Assembly: GCA_022036555.1 (NCBI GenBank)
Contig: CM039135.1
Span: 40,340,799-40,404,798 of the forward strand
Length of the DNA stretch: 64,000 nucleotides
Reading direction: 5' to 3'
DNA from: Microstegium vimineum
Lineage: Eukaryota > Streptophyta > Magnoliopsida > Poales > Poaceae
The position numbers were made by a program, and so were the translations under genes. Positions 12,067 to 24,502 of this stretch are shown one piece after another (positions within the stretch are counted from its first letter, which is position 1; each line of letters begins with the position of its first letter). The notes under the pieces are model-generated. The model was given only the letters and a program-made list of their open reading frames with translations, did not search any database and was not told where the DNA came from.

Positions 12067-12971
12067 TCAACACATATTTGAGAAGTCAAGAATGTTCAAC
12101 TCATTTCTTAGCTTGCAAAATCTCTTCTCATCAAGTGGCTTGGTGAATATGTCGGCAAGTTGATCATCAGTGCCAACACTTGTGATTTTGATATCACCCT
12201 TTAGTTGATGGTCCCTTATGAAGTGGTGCCTTACATCAATGTGCTTGGTTCTTGAATGTTGAACCGGATTGTTGGTTAGCTTCACCGCACTTTCATTGTC
12301 ACATAGCAATGTCACTTGCTTGAAATTGATTCCATAGTCATTAAAAGTTGCTTTCATCCAAAGCAATTGAGCACAACAACTACCCGCACTTATGTATTCG
12401 GCTTCGGCGGTAGAGAGTGAAACACTATTTTGCTTCTTTGATGACCAAGATACAAGTGACATGCCTAGCATTTGACATGTGCTTGATGTGCTCTTTCTAT
12501 CAACCTTGCATCCCGCATAGTCGGAGTCCGAATAGCCAATCAACTCAAAGTTAGACCCCTTGGGATACCACAATCCAACATCTTGTGTATGCTTCAAGTA
12601 CCTCAATATCCTCTTTGTAGCCTTCAAGTGACTTTTTCTTGGAGAGCCTTGGAATCTTGCACACATGCATACACTAAACATCACATCCGGCCTAGAAGCG
12701 GTCACATAGAGTAGGCTTCCAATCATAGACCGATACAACTTTTGATCCACCATATTGCCACTAGCATCACTATCCAAGTGTCCATTAGTGCCCATTGGAG
12801 TGCTAATGTCTTTAGAATCTTCTAAGTCAAACTTCTTCATCATATCCTTGATGTACTTGCCTTGACTCACAAAGGTGCCATTTTTCAATTGCTTGATTTG
12901 AAGACCAAGGAAGTAACTAATTTCACCAATCATTGACATTTCAAACAGCGGGTCATTCACCTCTTTCCGAA
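12067..12971 (-). pseudogene. Copia pol C-terminal fragment (RT end and RNase H)
   Basis: An uninterrupted minus-strand frame of 297 codons from the only available ATG. It begins inside the reverse transcriptase C-terminus (FEMSMIGEISYFLGLQIKQL) and runs through LYRSMIGSLLYV and the Copia RNase H domain with STAEAEY, LLCDNESAV and SRTKHIDVRHHFIRD, stopping at 12067. The coding match extends a few codons upstream of the ATG to about 12971 and then ends abruptly. Gag, protease, integrase and the catalytic YVDD part of RT are missing, so this is the 3' half of an element. Confidence 0.88.
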
Positions 12972-15205
12972 CAGGATCTCCTCATTACAAACATTGCAGA
13001 AGTAATATGATAATTTATATTACATCAAAGTAGCGGAAATTTGGAGTCATATTACAAACCATAAGTTTTGAAATATAACTTAAGTGGCATACGATAATAA
13101 TACATCAAGCTGCTGATAGAGTATAAACAAACAACCGAGGTACTCTTGCCCAAGAGTCAAGCAAAGACAGACTACTCCTCATCATCATCCACTGAAACAA
13201 CGGTCATGCAGCACGAAGCTACACAGACCGGATTGGGACCCTCATCTGCAACAGGGGTTAACAAACCCTGAGTATGAGGTACTCAACAAGACTTATCCGA
13301 CAAAGAAAAAAATATTTGGTAGACAAAAGATATGCAAGTCATAGGATTCAAGGTGTGGTTTGCAAGAATCAAGTATTTTGCATAAATGAGCATTTATAAA
13401 AAGAATTGAAGTTCATTTAATCCGTTCAAAAGATTACTCAAGTACCAATCTAAATTTATGATTGATAACAAGGTAATAACATCCATGAAAGGAAAACATC
13501 AAGTATCAAATTTAAGTTTCATTAACTACGATGTAAAAAGCAGGGTTACGTTTCCATATCCGAGGAACACGACGATTCGAACCGGGTTATCCCAGCTGGG
13601 GCTTCCCTAATAGACGACATATGCAGCACTAAAGCACGCATATGACTACCTTTCCCTGGATCCTCTCGCCAAAACCGGGGTTCCGCCACCCGAGAGCACA
13701 GTACACCTCCATCCAATTCCGCAAACTTGGAGAGTACACACTACTCTCACCATCTCTCCACTCCCAGTGCGGTTTGACCATTCTTAAGACGAGAATAGCC
13801 AGAGTCCAGCTTCCCCAAGGTATGTGATAAGTACTCCAAAGTCACAACCCTCCGACGTTTTACAACGGACGGTCCCTAAGGACACAGGTGGAAAGAACCC
13901 GCTCACCAGACACCGCTGATGGCTCCCAAACACCGTGTCCGCCCGGTCCCGATTTATTACTTCCAACCACATTCCTTTCTCAAAAGACCATAACCATTTG
14001 CCGAAGCAATATGCTATGCGTAAGTGACCGGAAATCACCTACTAGAAAACTCTAAGCATACTAAGCATTTTAGCAAAAGTTTTCATCTTTGAACAATTGA
14101 CAAGGTAAAGGTACAATAGTACAAGGATAAGGCCATGCATTAAATAGGAATTTAATAAAGTACCATAATGCAATAATATAACCATAAGTGTATTTAAAGA
14201 AAAGCTTTTTAAATATAAGGTAGGGTTTGAATGCACCGGGGCTTGCCTTGGTTGGAGGGATACACAAATTCAGACTTAGATTCAACAAGAGAGAAATTCC
14301 CTTCACAAGAGGGATTATCCAACTCAACCAACGAACAATCTACACGATAATATGTCATGCTTAGATGATGCTTGATAAGATAGACATGATGCTTTGCAAC
14401 ACACAACCAGTACTTAAGAGATGACTAAAACAGATTATAACCTTGAGTACAACTTTCCTTCATGAAAGAAAGTTAAACTAAAGCATAAAGCAAATTAATC
14501 AATTTCTTATTACTTGATTACCAAAGTTAATAATTATGTTCAAAAACACTGAACAAACAACACATTAAAATACATGTCCAAACTGTGGTTGTCACTGGAC
14601 AAATGACCATTTGCATCAATCAATATAAAATCACTCAAAACCTAAAGTCATTAAGGTTTCTAATCATTTTATATTTAATTAAACAAAAAGCCATGTATAA
14701 TAGTTCATCCAAAAATTCCCAAACTTTTTGTACAACAAGATATAAGTATATAAAGGTTACACAAAAATTCCGGAGCAAAGAATTTATTTATGCACAGAAA
14801 TAAACATACAAAAATAGCAAAAAGCATTACTGTGTAAAACTAGAAATTAGGAAAACCCTTCACTGCTCTCACTGACACCTGGGTCCCGCGCGTCAGTGAC
14901 CCAAAAACAGAGTAGCGGCGCCGGTGACCATAAAACACGTCGGCGCGTCATCGGCGACTACTTAGCGGCTCAAACAACTCATGCGCTGGACTCTACTCGT
15001 CATCCTGAACCCATCGAGGTACGGTAGAGCCCTTTTCATCTCTTAGAACACCCTCGCCGGTGACATTCACGGTGGCCCGAGCTCGGTCGCTCAAACGCCG
15101 GCGAGCACAAGCCGTAAACGGCTCAACCAATAACCCCAGCATGCTTAGCGGCCCCCATACAACGCGGACCGCAACAAGAACGAAGCAAAACCCTAGTGAA
15201 ACGAC
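12972..15205. repeat. Unassigned repeat-like block, possibly LTR sequence
   Basis: A 2.2-kb block without a convincing gene, lying between two truncated Copia elements. It includes a segment reading CCTGAGTATGAGGTACTCAA and a GC-rich part near 14880-15200; from memory these resemble non-coding parts of grass Gypsy LTRs. I could not find matching ends, a primer site or coding domains, so the assignment is a guess. Confidence 0.3.
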
Positions 15206-16851
15206 TGAAGAATCATTGCCCTGGTTGGTTTTGACGATTAACGACAATTAGAGATTATTATGGCTAACGTGTGTTTTGCAGAGGCTATGCGTAGCTTAGC
15301 CATAGTGATCGATAAGAATGGGCTATAATGGTCATCACTTAGCCCCCAAGATGGATATCATTTCGGATTTCAAGAAGACATGATGAAGACCCTAGAATGA
15401 TAGGCTAAGTGTCATAAGGAGATGAAGGGCACTTAGAAATAGATATGACTTATCTTTTTATCTTTGACCGTACTATTAAGAGGGGTTTAGATTAGTAGCT
15501 TGACTTAGGAAAGCTTCATGACTTAGGTGTGGTGCACACTTGACTTCCTTAGCTCTAAGCAAGCCCTCGTTGACCGTAAGATGGCCTAGAACAACTTCCA
15601 TATTCATCGTGACGAAAAACGAAGTTGATAGAACTGTTTTCTAGGCGTTGGACGCTCCTGACAGGGGCGCCGGATGCTGTCCGTCGCGTCGGACAGAGGC
15701 GTCGGACGCTGGGTGGTTGAGTCCACAGCGTCCGTCGACCTTCCAGTGGAGATGTTTTCTGGCTAAGTTTTTCAGGGTCCGTCAGACGCTGTCCGTCGGC
15801 CAGGCGTCGGACGCTGGGAAGAGTGTCCGTCGACCTTCCAGAGAGGGTGTTTTCAGCCCGAGCCAGAGTGTAGCGTCGGACGCTTGAGATGAGCGTCTGT
15901 CGCCCAGTGACGTAGCGTCCGTCGCTGGGAACAGTGTGTCAGAACTAGCCATTGGACAGGGCGTCGGAGCGTCCATCGCCTAGGCGTCGGAGCGTCCGTC
16001 GCCTAGGCGTCGGAGTGTCCGTCACCCAAACTATGAACAGAAACTAGCCGTTGGAGCATGCGACGGACCGTCCATCGCCTAGTCGACAGAGCGTCCGTCG
16101 CCAACTTAAGTTGCCTGCCCGAGGCAATTTTCAGAGGGTCTATTTATAGCCCCTCCCACTTCTCTCCCACCTTGCCTTTGCTCATTTGAGTTGCTGAGTT
16201 TGTTGAGAAGGTTGGGAAGAGAGCAAGAGCCCTAGAGAGAGAGAGTGATTCGCGATTCCATCTATCCTCTCTCTAGTTCATCCAAGAGTTCAAGTGTGCA
16301 TCCTCTAGTTGTGAAGCTTGAGTGAGTCAAGCGAAGATCGAGGCTTGTTACTCTTGGTGATCGACATCACCTAGACGGTCCGGTGATGCTCGGAGGAAGG
16401 TGATCGCCGGAGGATTGTCGGCGGCCCTTCTCCATCGAAGTTTGTGATCGGTTGTGGGCGATTCACCGAGCCGGAGTGGCGAAGAATCAGCCCGTAGAGA
16501 GCACTCATCCCTTGCGCGGGATTGAGGGGAGCTATACCTTGCGAGGTGCTCCAACGAGGACTAGGGGGGAGTGTCGACTCCTCGATACCTCGGTAAAACA
16601 TCGTCGTGTCAAGCATCTCTTTCCCTAGCTCTTTACTACCGCATTACTTTCCGCACTTGTCATTCTTTTCATACTAGAATTGTGTAGGAAGTTTTCGTTT
16701 TTCATTGACTTGCTACCGCTTTCTAGCTAGGACACACAAGCGGTAGGCACTAGGGGGTTAATTGGCTCTTTATAGGTTTAATTCTTGTTTAGAAATTAAA
16801 AAGAGCCCAATTCACCCCCCCCCCCCTCTCTTGGGCATCTTGATCCTTTCA
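15206..16851 (+). mobile_element. 5' LTR of plus-strand Copia (SIRE/Maximus type)
   Basis: A 1646-bp LTR starting TGAAGAATCATTG and ending GATCCTTTCA directly before the primer-binding site. The start was chosen because it resembles the start of the minus-strand LTR (TGAAAGACC followed by a TTGGTTTTG..GATTAA theme). A C14-type run occurs just before the 3' end (about 16813-16826). A cluster of GCGTCGGACGC/GCGTCCGTCG repeats fills 15640-16110. The partner 3' LTR is absent because the element is truncated near 21752. Confidence 0.75.
15640..16110. repeat. GCGTCGGACG/GCGTCCGTCG repeat cluster in LTR
   Basis: Many copies of GCGTCGGACGC, GCGTCCGTCG and CCTAGGCGTCGGAGCGTCC. The clearest run is 15960-16030, where a roughly 25-bp unit repeats about three times. 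It occupies the middle of the LTR, the same relative place as the GTCCGGAC cluster in the other Copia LTR, although the motif differs. Confidence 0.7.
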
Positions 16852-16852
16852 A

Positions 16853-16866
16853 TTGGTATCAGAGCG
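16853..16866 (+). promoter_or_regulatory. Primer-binding site (initiator tRNA-Met type)
   Basis: TTGGTATCAGAGCG begins one base after the LTR end. TGGTATCAGAGC is complementary to the 3' end of plant initiator tRNA-Met, the usual minus-strand primer of Copia elements. Confidence 0.88.
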
Positions 16867-16904
16867 AGGTTTGCTCTAAATTAGGCTTCACCGCCTAGAG
16901 CAAG

Positions 16905-19321
16905 ATGTCCCATGGGGATGGACCACCTCCCATGTTCGATGGAGACGACTTTCCTTATTGGAAAGTTCGTATGGAGGCCTATCTAGAGGCCGTTGACGTG
17001 GGCGTGCTCAAAGCCGCCACAAAGGGAGGCACTGTCTTCGCGGAGGACCTCAACTTTGATAATCACAATACCAAGGCGAAGAACATTATCTTTCGTGGCA
17101 TTAGCAAGGATGTCTTCAACCGAGTGCGTAATGCCAAAGACGCATTTGAGTTGTGGACCACTATTTGTGCTCTTCACGAAGGCACAAAAAGTGAGTGTGA
17201 AGAACGCTATCACTTGGTTATGGCTAAGCTCAATTCTTTTTCCATGCATGCAAATGAAAATGCAAATGAAATGTACTCACGACTTAATATTATTGTAGAG
17301 GATTTGAATGGGCTCGGTCTCAACCAAATGGAACCGGCGATGTGGTACGCAAGATCCTTTGTGTCTTGCCCATTGAGAAGTATGGCCACATCGTCACGGT
17401 GCTTCACCAAGGAGATCTCTCCGCCGCGACACCAACACAAATTTTGGGCAAGATCAATGCCCATGAGATGTACATGAAGATTGGTGATGGTGGCTCTTCT
17501 TCCTCCTCCAAGAAGAAAGAAAAAGAGAAGGAGAAGAAGAAGGACTTGGCACTCAAGGCATCCTCCTCGGAGAAGTACAAGATGCAAGTCATGTATGAGA
17601 GTACAAGCGATGATGATGATGATGATGATCTCGCTCTCATGGTGAAGAAAACAACCAAGATGTTGAAGAAGCTAAGCAAGAATGGAGTCAAGTTTGACTC
17701 AAAGAAGAAGAAATTCTTCACAAGCTCTTCACGAAAGCCTCTCTCCAAGATGGATTGCTACAATTGTGGCAAACTTGGACACTTAGCTCATGCTTGCCCC
17801 GAAGAGAAGAAAGACAAGTACAAGAACAAGAAAGCAAACAACAAGTTCAAGTACAACAAGGGTAACAAAGTTGAGTCAAGTGATGAGGAGAAGAAGGATG
17901 AAAAGCCATTCAAGAAGAAGAAGAACTTCAACTTCCACAAGAAGAAGAAGAATGGCAAAGCCTACATTGTTGGTGATTGGCTCACCGACATTGAAGACTC
18001 AAGTGACTCATCCGGAGATGAAAGTGAAGAAGAGAAGGTGGCCGCCTTGGTGATTGGTTCATCTACTCCACCACCACCCCCTCCATCATCTCCGGGCTCA
18101 TCCTCTACACACCTATGCCTCATGGCTAAAGGTGACAAAAAGGTACTAAAAGAGGATAGTGATGATGAGGCTAGCTCTAGTGATGATAGTGATGATGAGT
18201 TTAAGGCACCTTCCTATGATGAGCTAATTGTAATTTACAACAAATATACTAAGCTAATTAGGAAGTATAAAGGTAAAAGTGAATCACTAGAGAAATCCAA
18301 CGATAACTTGCATGCTAAGCTTGATGACTTGTCTAGTGCTAATGATGAATTGAAGCTTGAGAACAAAACTCTCTCATCTAGCATTAGGGAGCTCAAAGCC
18401 TCACTCAAGCAAGCTAATGAGAAACATGATAAGCTTGAGAGGTCAACACAAGAGCTCCATACAAGATACAACTTGCTAAAAGATGACTACAACCAAGTTA
18501 AGAATGAACATGGTACACTTGTGATAGCTAATGAATTGATTTCAAATGATCTTGCTACACATGTTGCTATTAACACGGTTGTTAAGTGTGATATAGCTAC
18601 TTCTTGTGAGGACTTGCTTGATGAAGTTGCTAGTGAGCAAAATGCTAAGTGCAAGGGCAAGAAGGTAGTTGAGGCCGAAAAGCATGATGACTATGTGAAG
18701 ATGAGGCAAGAAAACTCCAAGCTCAAGGAAGAGCTAATCAACCTCAAGGCAAGCAAGCCATTCACTATCAAGTCGGCCAAGCAAGATGACAAAGATGCAA
18801 TGACCTTGATCAACTCTCTCAAAGAGGAAAATGCAAAGCTCAAGGTTGAGAAGATCAAGCTTACAAGTGGATTGGAGAAGTTCACCAAGGGCCACAACCT
18901 CCAAAGTGAGCTCTTGATGAACACTATCATGAAGACCGACAAAACCGGCATTGGGTTCAAGGAGAACCAAATCATGAAGGCCAAGGTCAAGATAGAAGCC
19001 AAGAACTACTACAAGAACAAGGCCATGAGAAGCAACTATGACACACCAAAGCCCAAGCCCAAGAAGTGCTATGGATGTGGTCAAGAGGGTCACTTTGAAT
19101 CTCAATGCAAGACTCCACCTCCCAAGACCTTGCCCAAGCATATAAGGCCTTTCCCTCATGATGCACACTTCATCATCAACAAGGACTCCAAGGGTAGACC
19201 TCAAGTTGTGTTTCTCGGTCCTAAGATGAAGAACAAGCTCAAAGTGCTATGGGTTGCTAAGGAGTTGGTGGACAAGGCTATGGGACCTCGCCAAGTGTGG
19301 GTTCCCAAACAACAAGCTTAA
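16905..19321 (+). pseudogene. Copia gag, frameshifted
   Basis: Gag of the plus-strand Copia. It begins MSHGDGPPPMFDGDDFPYWK, followed by the gag-like block with RNAKDAFELW. A one-base loss near 17335-17345 shifts the frame; the rest reads on from about 17342 as RKILCVLPIEKYG. Then come a Lys/Asp-rich low-complexity region, a CCHC knuckle CYNCGKLGHLAHAC, a long predicted coiled coil rich in E, K and L, and a second knuckle CYGCGQEGHFESQC near the end. The frame closes with TAA at 19321; another in-frame stop follows before the protease. The long coiled coil and two knuckles fit the SIRE/Maximus lineage. Confidence 0.88.
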
Positions 19322-19342
19322 CTCCAAGTTGCTTGTGTGTAG

Positions 19343-21752
19343 GTGAACTACAAGACCGGTGGAAGTCATTGGGTGATTGATAGTGGATGCACTCAATATA
19401 TGACCGGTGACTCCCGGATGTTCACCACACTTGAGGAAGATTGTGAAGGGAAAGACAATATTACCTTTGGGGATAATTCAAAAGGCAAAGTGCAAGGCCT
19501 AGGTAAAGTGGCAATCTCAAATGATCAATCAATATCAAATGTCTTGCTAGTACAATCTTTGAGTTTCAACTTGCTATCGGTGGAACAACTATGTGATCTT
19601 GGTTTCCAATGTCTCTTCACTCCAAATGAGGTAGTTGTGTCCAAGATTGAAGATTCATCATTTATATTCAAAGGGTTTCGGCACAACAATCTCTATCTAG
19701 TGGACTTCACCTCAAATGAAGCTAGTTTGCAAACATGTATATTCTCCAAGAGTTCTTTGGGTTGGCTATGGCATAGAAGATTAGCACATGTGGGAATGTC
19801 AACTTTGAAAAAGCTTGTCAAGAAGGAGTTGGTTAGAGGTATGAAGGATTTGTGTTTGAGAAGGACAAACTTTGTAGTGCATGTCAAGCCGGCAAGCAAG
19901 TGGCAAACACTCATCCAACCAAAGCTTTCATGTCAACCTCAAGAGTCCTAGAGCTACTTCACATGGATCTATTTGGACCTACCACCTATTCTAGCATTGG
20001 TGGCAATCTCTTTTGCTTGGTGGTAGTTGATGACTACTCTAGGTACACTTGGGTGTTCTTTCTTCAAGACAAGGGAGAAACTCAATCAATATTCAAGAAG
20101 TTTGCAAATAGAGCCCAAAATGAGTTTGATGTGAAGATCAAGAAGATAAGAAGTGACAATGGGACCGAGTTTGTGAACACCAAGATTGAAGACTATTGTG
20201 ATGAAGTTGGGATCAAGCATGAAGTATCCGCCACCTACACTCCTCAACAAAATGGTGTAGTAGAGAGGAAGAACCGGACACTTATCACTCTTGCAAGATT
20301 TATGCTTGATGAATACAACACCCCCGAGAATTTTTGGGCCGAAGCAATCAACACCACATGCTATGCGGCCAACCGGCTATTTGTCCAAAGGCTTCTCAAG
20401 AAGACCCCCTATGAGCTTGTGAATGGAAAGAAACCGGATATATCCTTTTTCCGAGTGTTTGGTTGCAAAGTGTACATCTACAAGAAGCGCCAACACTTGG
20501 GCAAGTTTCAAAGAAGATGTGACATTGGTTTCCTTGTTGGATATTCACTTAAACCCAAGGCATACCGTGTATTTAACAAAGCCACCAGCTTAGTTGAAGA
20601 AACATATGACTTGGAGTTTGATGAAACTAATGGCTCTCAAGAAGAGCATGAAAATCTTGATGATGTAGGTGATGAACCCTTGAGGGAGGCAATGAAGAAT
20701 ATGTCAATTGGTGCTATCAACCCACAAGAGGTGGAAGAAGTTGAAGATGAAGCAAATCAAGATCCTTCTCCACCCCACGCGCCTCAAGTTGATGAAGGAG
20801 ATCAAGTGAGGGAAGCTCAAGAAGACACTCACATTCCTCAAGATCAAGCCGAGGCCGAAGCAAGCAATGTTGAAGCACCGCAACCTCCTCCCCAAGTGAT
20901 TAATAGAAGATCTACACCTATGCTTCAAGCTCATCCACAATACCTCATCATAGGGAGTCCATCAAGGGGGGTAACAACTCGATCTAAACTTGCTTCTTAT
21001 GTTGAACATCACTCCTTTGTTTCCTTTGTTGAGCCTTCTAGTGTGGAGGATGCACTTGTGGATCCGGATTGGGTGAATGCCATGCACGAAGAGTTGAACA
21101 ACTTCACCCGGAACGAAGTGTGGACACTAGTAGAAAAGCCCAAAGGAGCAAGAATCATTGGCACCAAGTGGGTGTTTAGGAACAAGCAAGATGATCAAGG
21201 CGTGGTTGTGAGAAACAAGGCAAGATTGGTGGCAAAGGGGTTCTCCCAAGTTGAAGGCTTGGATTTTGGGGAGACCTTTGCACCGGTTGCAAGACTAGAA
21301 GCCATTTGTATCCTTTTGGCATATGCTTCACATCATAAAATGAAACTTTTTCAAATGGATGTGAAGAGTGCCTTTCTAAATGGTTTCATCAATGAACTTG
21401 TTTTTGTCTCACAACCTCCCGGGTTTGAAGACCCAAATTTTCCTAATCATGTGTATAGGTTGTCCAAGGCACTCTATGGATTGAAGCAAGCTCCAAGAGC
21501 TTGGTATGAGAGGCTAAGGGACTTCCTACTCAAGAAGGGCTTCAAGATCGGGAAAGTGGATACCACACTCTTCACCAAAGTGCTAGATGGAGAGATCTTT
21601 GTTTGCCAAGTGTATGTCGATGACATTATATTTGGGTCAACAAACCAAGGTCATAGCAAGGAATTTGGTGCATTGATGTCCAAGGAGTTCGAGATGTCGA
21701 TGATTGGCGAGCTAACCTTCTTCCTTGGCTTCCAAGTGAAGCAATTGAGGGA
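19343..21752 (+). pseudogene. Copia pol (PR-IN-RT), frameshifted and 3'-truncated
   Basis: Polyprotein part of the same element. Protease active site WVIDSGCTQYMTG lies near 19370. The GAG-pre-integrase LWHRRLAHVG follows, then a frame change near 19850, integrase HMDLFGP, VVDDYSRYTWV, SDNGTEFVN and TPQQNGVVERKN, and reverse transcriptase MDVKSAFLNG, ALYGLKQAPRAWY and YVDDIIFGS. The frame matches Copia up to FFLGFQVKQLRE (about 21752) and then enters unrelated DNA. RNase H and the 3' LTR are missing. Gag and pol are separated by stop codons, as in related elements. Confidence 0.9.
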
Positions 21753-21816
21753 GCGTAGGCTTCCAAGATACACACTTTGTGGTGCAGCACCAATTCATCA
21801 AACATATCAATTATAA
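21753..21816. other. Flanking DNA before the Pack-MULE
   Basis: About 60 bp that belong neither to the Copia nor to the MULE. The last nine bases, CAATTATAA (21808-21816), are the left target-site duplication of the MULE; the right copy is 24696-24704. Confidence 0.6.
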
Positions 21817-22265
21817 GGGAGCGTATGCTATGCAAACCTACTAGCTATGCAAACTACACAAACTCTAATCAAGCGCACACAATTCTAATCTGATGGTTTC
21901 AGATCGAGGTGGGACAATTATTCACTTCAACCCTCCTACCAAAAACTTCCTAATCACTTAAACCCACCTAGACCGCTCCATTACCTCGATCGACTCCCAT
22001 CGGCGCCGCCGTTATGACTCCCCTCGGTCTACGACTCATGGAGTCCAGTCGGCGTCGCCCCATCTCCGTGTGTCGTCCTGAGCGCCGGTGAGGAACCGCA
22101 CGCAGCTCGTGACAGCAGCCAGCTGCGCGAGACACTCGTCGTTGTGTGGGACGCCGACGTTGGTCGGACGCAGCCATCTCGGGCACACGCACGGCCATGG
22201 GAAACTCGGTGGCGGTGGCGGCGTTGTGGGCGGCGCTGGGGGCAGCGGGCAGTCGATCGAGAAGC

Positions 22266-24502
22266 ATGGAGGACCCACGCAGTGCAGATCAGGTCGGCGA
22301 CCGCGACGTGGATGACAAAGACCTCATTAGTGGTCTACACGACGACGTGCTCCTCCACATCCTGGAGCTGGTGGCCGGCGCAACAGACGCGGCGTGCATG
22401 GGCATGCTCTCGCGGCGGTGGCGCGGGCTCTGGGCGCGCGTTCCCGCGATCCGCTTTGCCTATCGCCCGCCAGCGGCGTCCAGCAGTAGTACCACAACAA
22501 CCATGGCGACCGAGCGGTGCGCCACCTTGGAGCGGTACGTCTCCTTCCTCGACGACGTCCTTGCCCGACGACAATCTAGCTGTGTCAGCGCCGCGACCAC
22601 CGTCCAGAGCCTAGCGATCTCGTACGCCATCACGGTCGGCGGCTCTGAGCACCTGGAACAACTGATGCCGACGTTGGTCTGTGCCGCGCAAGGGTGGATC
22701 CGGTACGCCGTCTCTCCTCACCACGGTCTGAAGCGCTTCATCCTGGACCTAGACGTCGCCAAGAAGAGTAAGCACGGCGGCCTTTTCAAGAGGAGTAAGC
22801 ACGCCGCCGGCGGCGGCGAGCGTTGGAGAAAGGAGCTCATGGTAGTGCTCCTTGACGACCTGCTTCCAACTCCAAGGTTGTTGCTGCTGGAGACCATGAG
22901 TCTGGCATTAGGTGGCGTAAGGCTCCGTCTCCCCGCCATCGGATTCACATCGCTTAGAGAATCGCTGACGACGGCGGCGAAGGCGGCGGCGGCGGCGGAG
23001 CCGCGGAGGTCACCTCCTTGCCCGCCTCGTGCCCGTTCCTGCAGAAGCTGCGCTTCAACAAGGTGCGGCTCTCTGACGACGACGACTTGAAACTAGGGAC
23101 GATGAAGCGGCTGGAAGCCGACGTGCTCTCGGAGGTGTGTATGGAGGAGGTCCACTCGGTGTCGCTGGAGCTGAGCACTCCTAGCCTCCGTGTGCGAACA
23201 CATGGTGGATAAGTACCCATGTAGTTCAGTTTTGTGATGAGTGATTGTCCAACACTTGACCGTTTTAGTTTGAGTTGCTTAATTCTAACTCTTGCAAAAG
23301 CATGTGTGTACCTGTCTATCGGCTTGTGATGTGCAGGTGATATGCCTAGTGACAGTAGTCAATGGCGTGGAGAAGGTCTAGTAGAGGCTTGCGTGCCTAT
23401 GGACTGAGAGCGGTGAAGGCGGAAGCAAGGCTCGGACTGAGGGACCATGGGCGCCGGACTAGCTGTGGTGGCTAGTACTTGGTACCGACGAGCGCGAGAA
23501 GACATGGAGGTAGAACGAGTTGACCAAGTCAAGACGGCGGACGAGCAGGTCGAGTGGAGGCTCTTGGGACTCGGAGTCCGACCGGGCGAGGACAAGGCGA
23601 CTCGAGTCGAGCGGTTTGGTGGTTTGGGCCTCAAAACCATCGGAGGACGATTTCCGAGTTTGGGCCTCAAAACTCGGGGTTCGGTAGTTGAGCCCAAAGC
23701 TACCGGTGGCGGGTTTCCTGGGTTTGGGCCTCAAAACCCGGGCAGAGTTTCCGAGGAAGCGGGGATAGCACGTGGCGGAATCCTGGAGGTTGCGTCGAGG
23801 CGACGGCAACTCCTGGCAGGAAGCGGGGTCGTCCATTCAAATCGAGGAAGATATTTTCCGGAGCTTGGACTGCAATGCTTAGGCTAGGTAGTTCACTCAT
23901 GTATCTAGGGGGGTCTTTGGGAAATAGCCAAAGCCCTGTTAAATAGGGGATGGAGGGGTATCCTCATCCCATCTCTTGAACCCTAATCATTTGCCCCAAC
24001 TCTCTCTCTCTACCCTCTCTCTAGTTCATGAGATCCCTAGGTTGATTTCACCAACCTCTGTAAGAACTTGAGTTTGTCGCGAGGAATCGGAGGCCGTAAC
24101 CTCCGTAAGCCATGGTGGCTTCGACTTCTTGATCGTGTCCCCGTTTTGCCTGTGTTCTTCGCGTTTTTGCTTTTGCTCCCTCTTTGTTCCCGAGATGATT
24201 TCTCTTTGTTGGGAGTAGCTCTTGCAAATCTATCTGAACCAAGTTTTTCGTAATCGTGAGGAGCATCTTTGCACCGAAGGAATTCACCTCAAACCTCACG
24301 AGTGCGTACATCGGGTGATTTCTTTGCGGCGTTCTTCGTTTTGGGTGTGAGTTTGGGACAAGGACCAAGTCTTTGAGTTGGATTTTATTTGGCTCTCATT
24401 CACCCCCCCCCCCCCTCTCTGGTCGTCGTTCTCGGTCCTTCAACGTGTTCTACACATTGCCAACTGCTTCCACGAGGCGATTAGGATCTCCGCGCCTAGG
24501 CT
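22266..24502 (+). pseudogene. F-box/LRR-type gene fragment captured in MULE
   Basis: An N-terminal F-box reads DLISGLHDDVLLHILELV ... GMLSRRWRGLWARVP, the part that would bind SKP1 in an SCF ubiquitin ligase. Leucine-rich material typical of grass F-box/FBD/LRR proteins follows (CPFLQKLRFNKVRLSD, EVHSVSLELSTPSLRV). A frame shift lies between about 22960 and 23020, in GGC-rich sequence. At 23192 a 1.25-kb solo LTR interrupts the gene; on its far side the same reading resumes as LHIANCFHEAIRISAPR (24446-24502) and then ends in the MULE end. The usual C-terminal half is absent. The ATG at 22266 is favoured because the F-box follows closely; an upstream in-frame ATG exists at 22146. Confidence 0.82.
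23193..24442 (+). mobile_element. Solo Copia-type LTR inside the F-box fragment
   Basis: About 1250 bp from TGCGAACACATGG to GGTCCTTCA, inserted between two parts of one F-box reading. Flanks CCGTG and ACGTG look like a 5-bp target duplication with one mismatch. The 3' end has a C-rich run before CTCTCTGG, as in the other Copia LTR at 16813. No primer site or coding region follows, so only one LTR remains. Mid-LTR repeats of GGGCCTCAAAAC occur three times (about 23625-23745). The exact left edge could be two bases earlier. Confidence 0.78.

Noticed and set aside
15960..16030. Regular short repeats resembling a CRISPR array
   Set aside because: Eukaryotic LTR context, no constant repeat/spacer alternation and no cas genes.
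9239..21752. One Copia element split by an inversion
   Set aside because: The two LTRs carry different internal repeats and diverge in sequence, so they come from different families.
22335..22574. Minus-strand frame over the F-box
   Set aside because: Complement of the F-box fragment.
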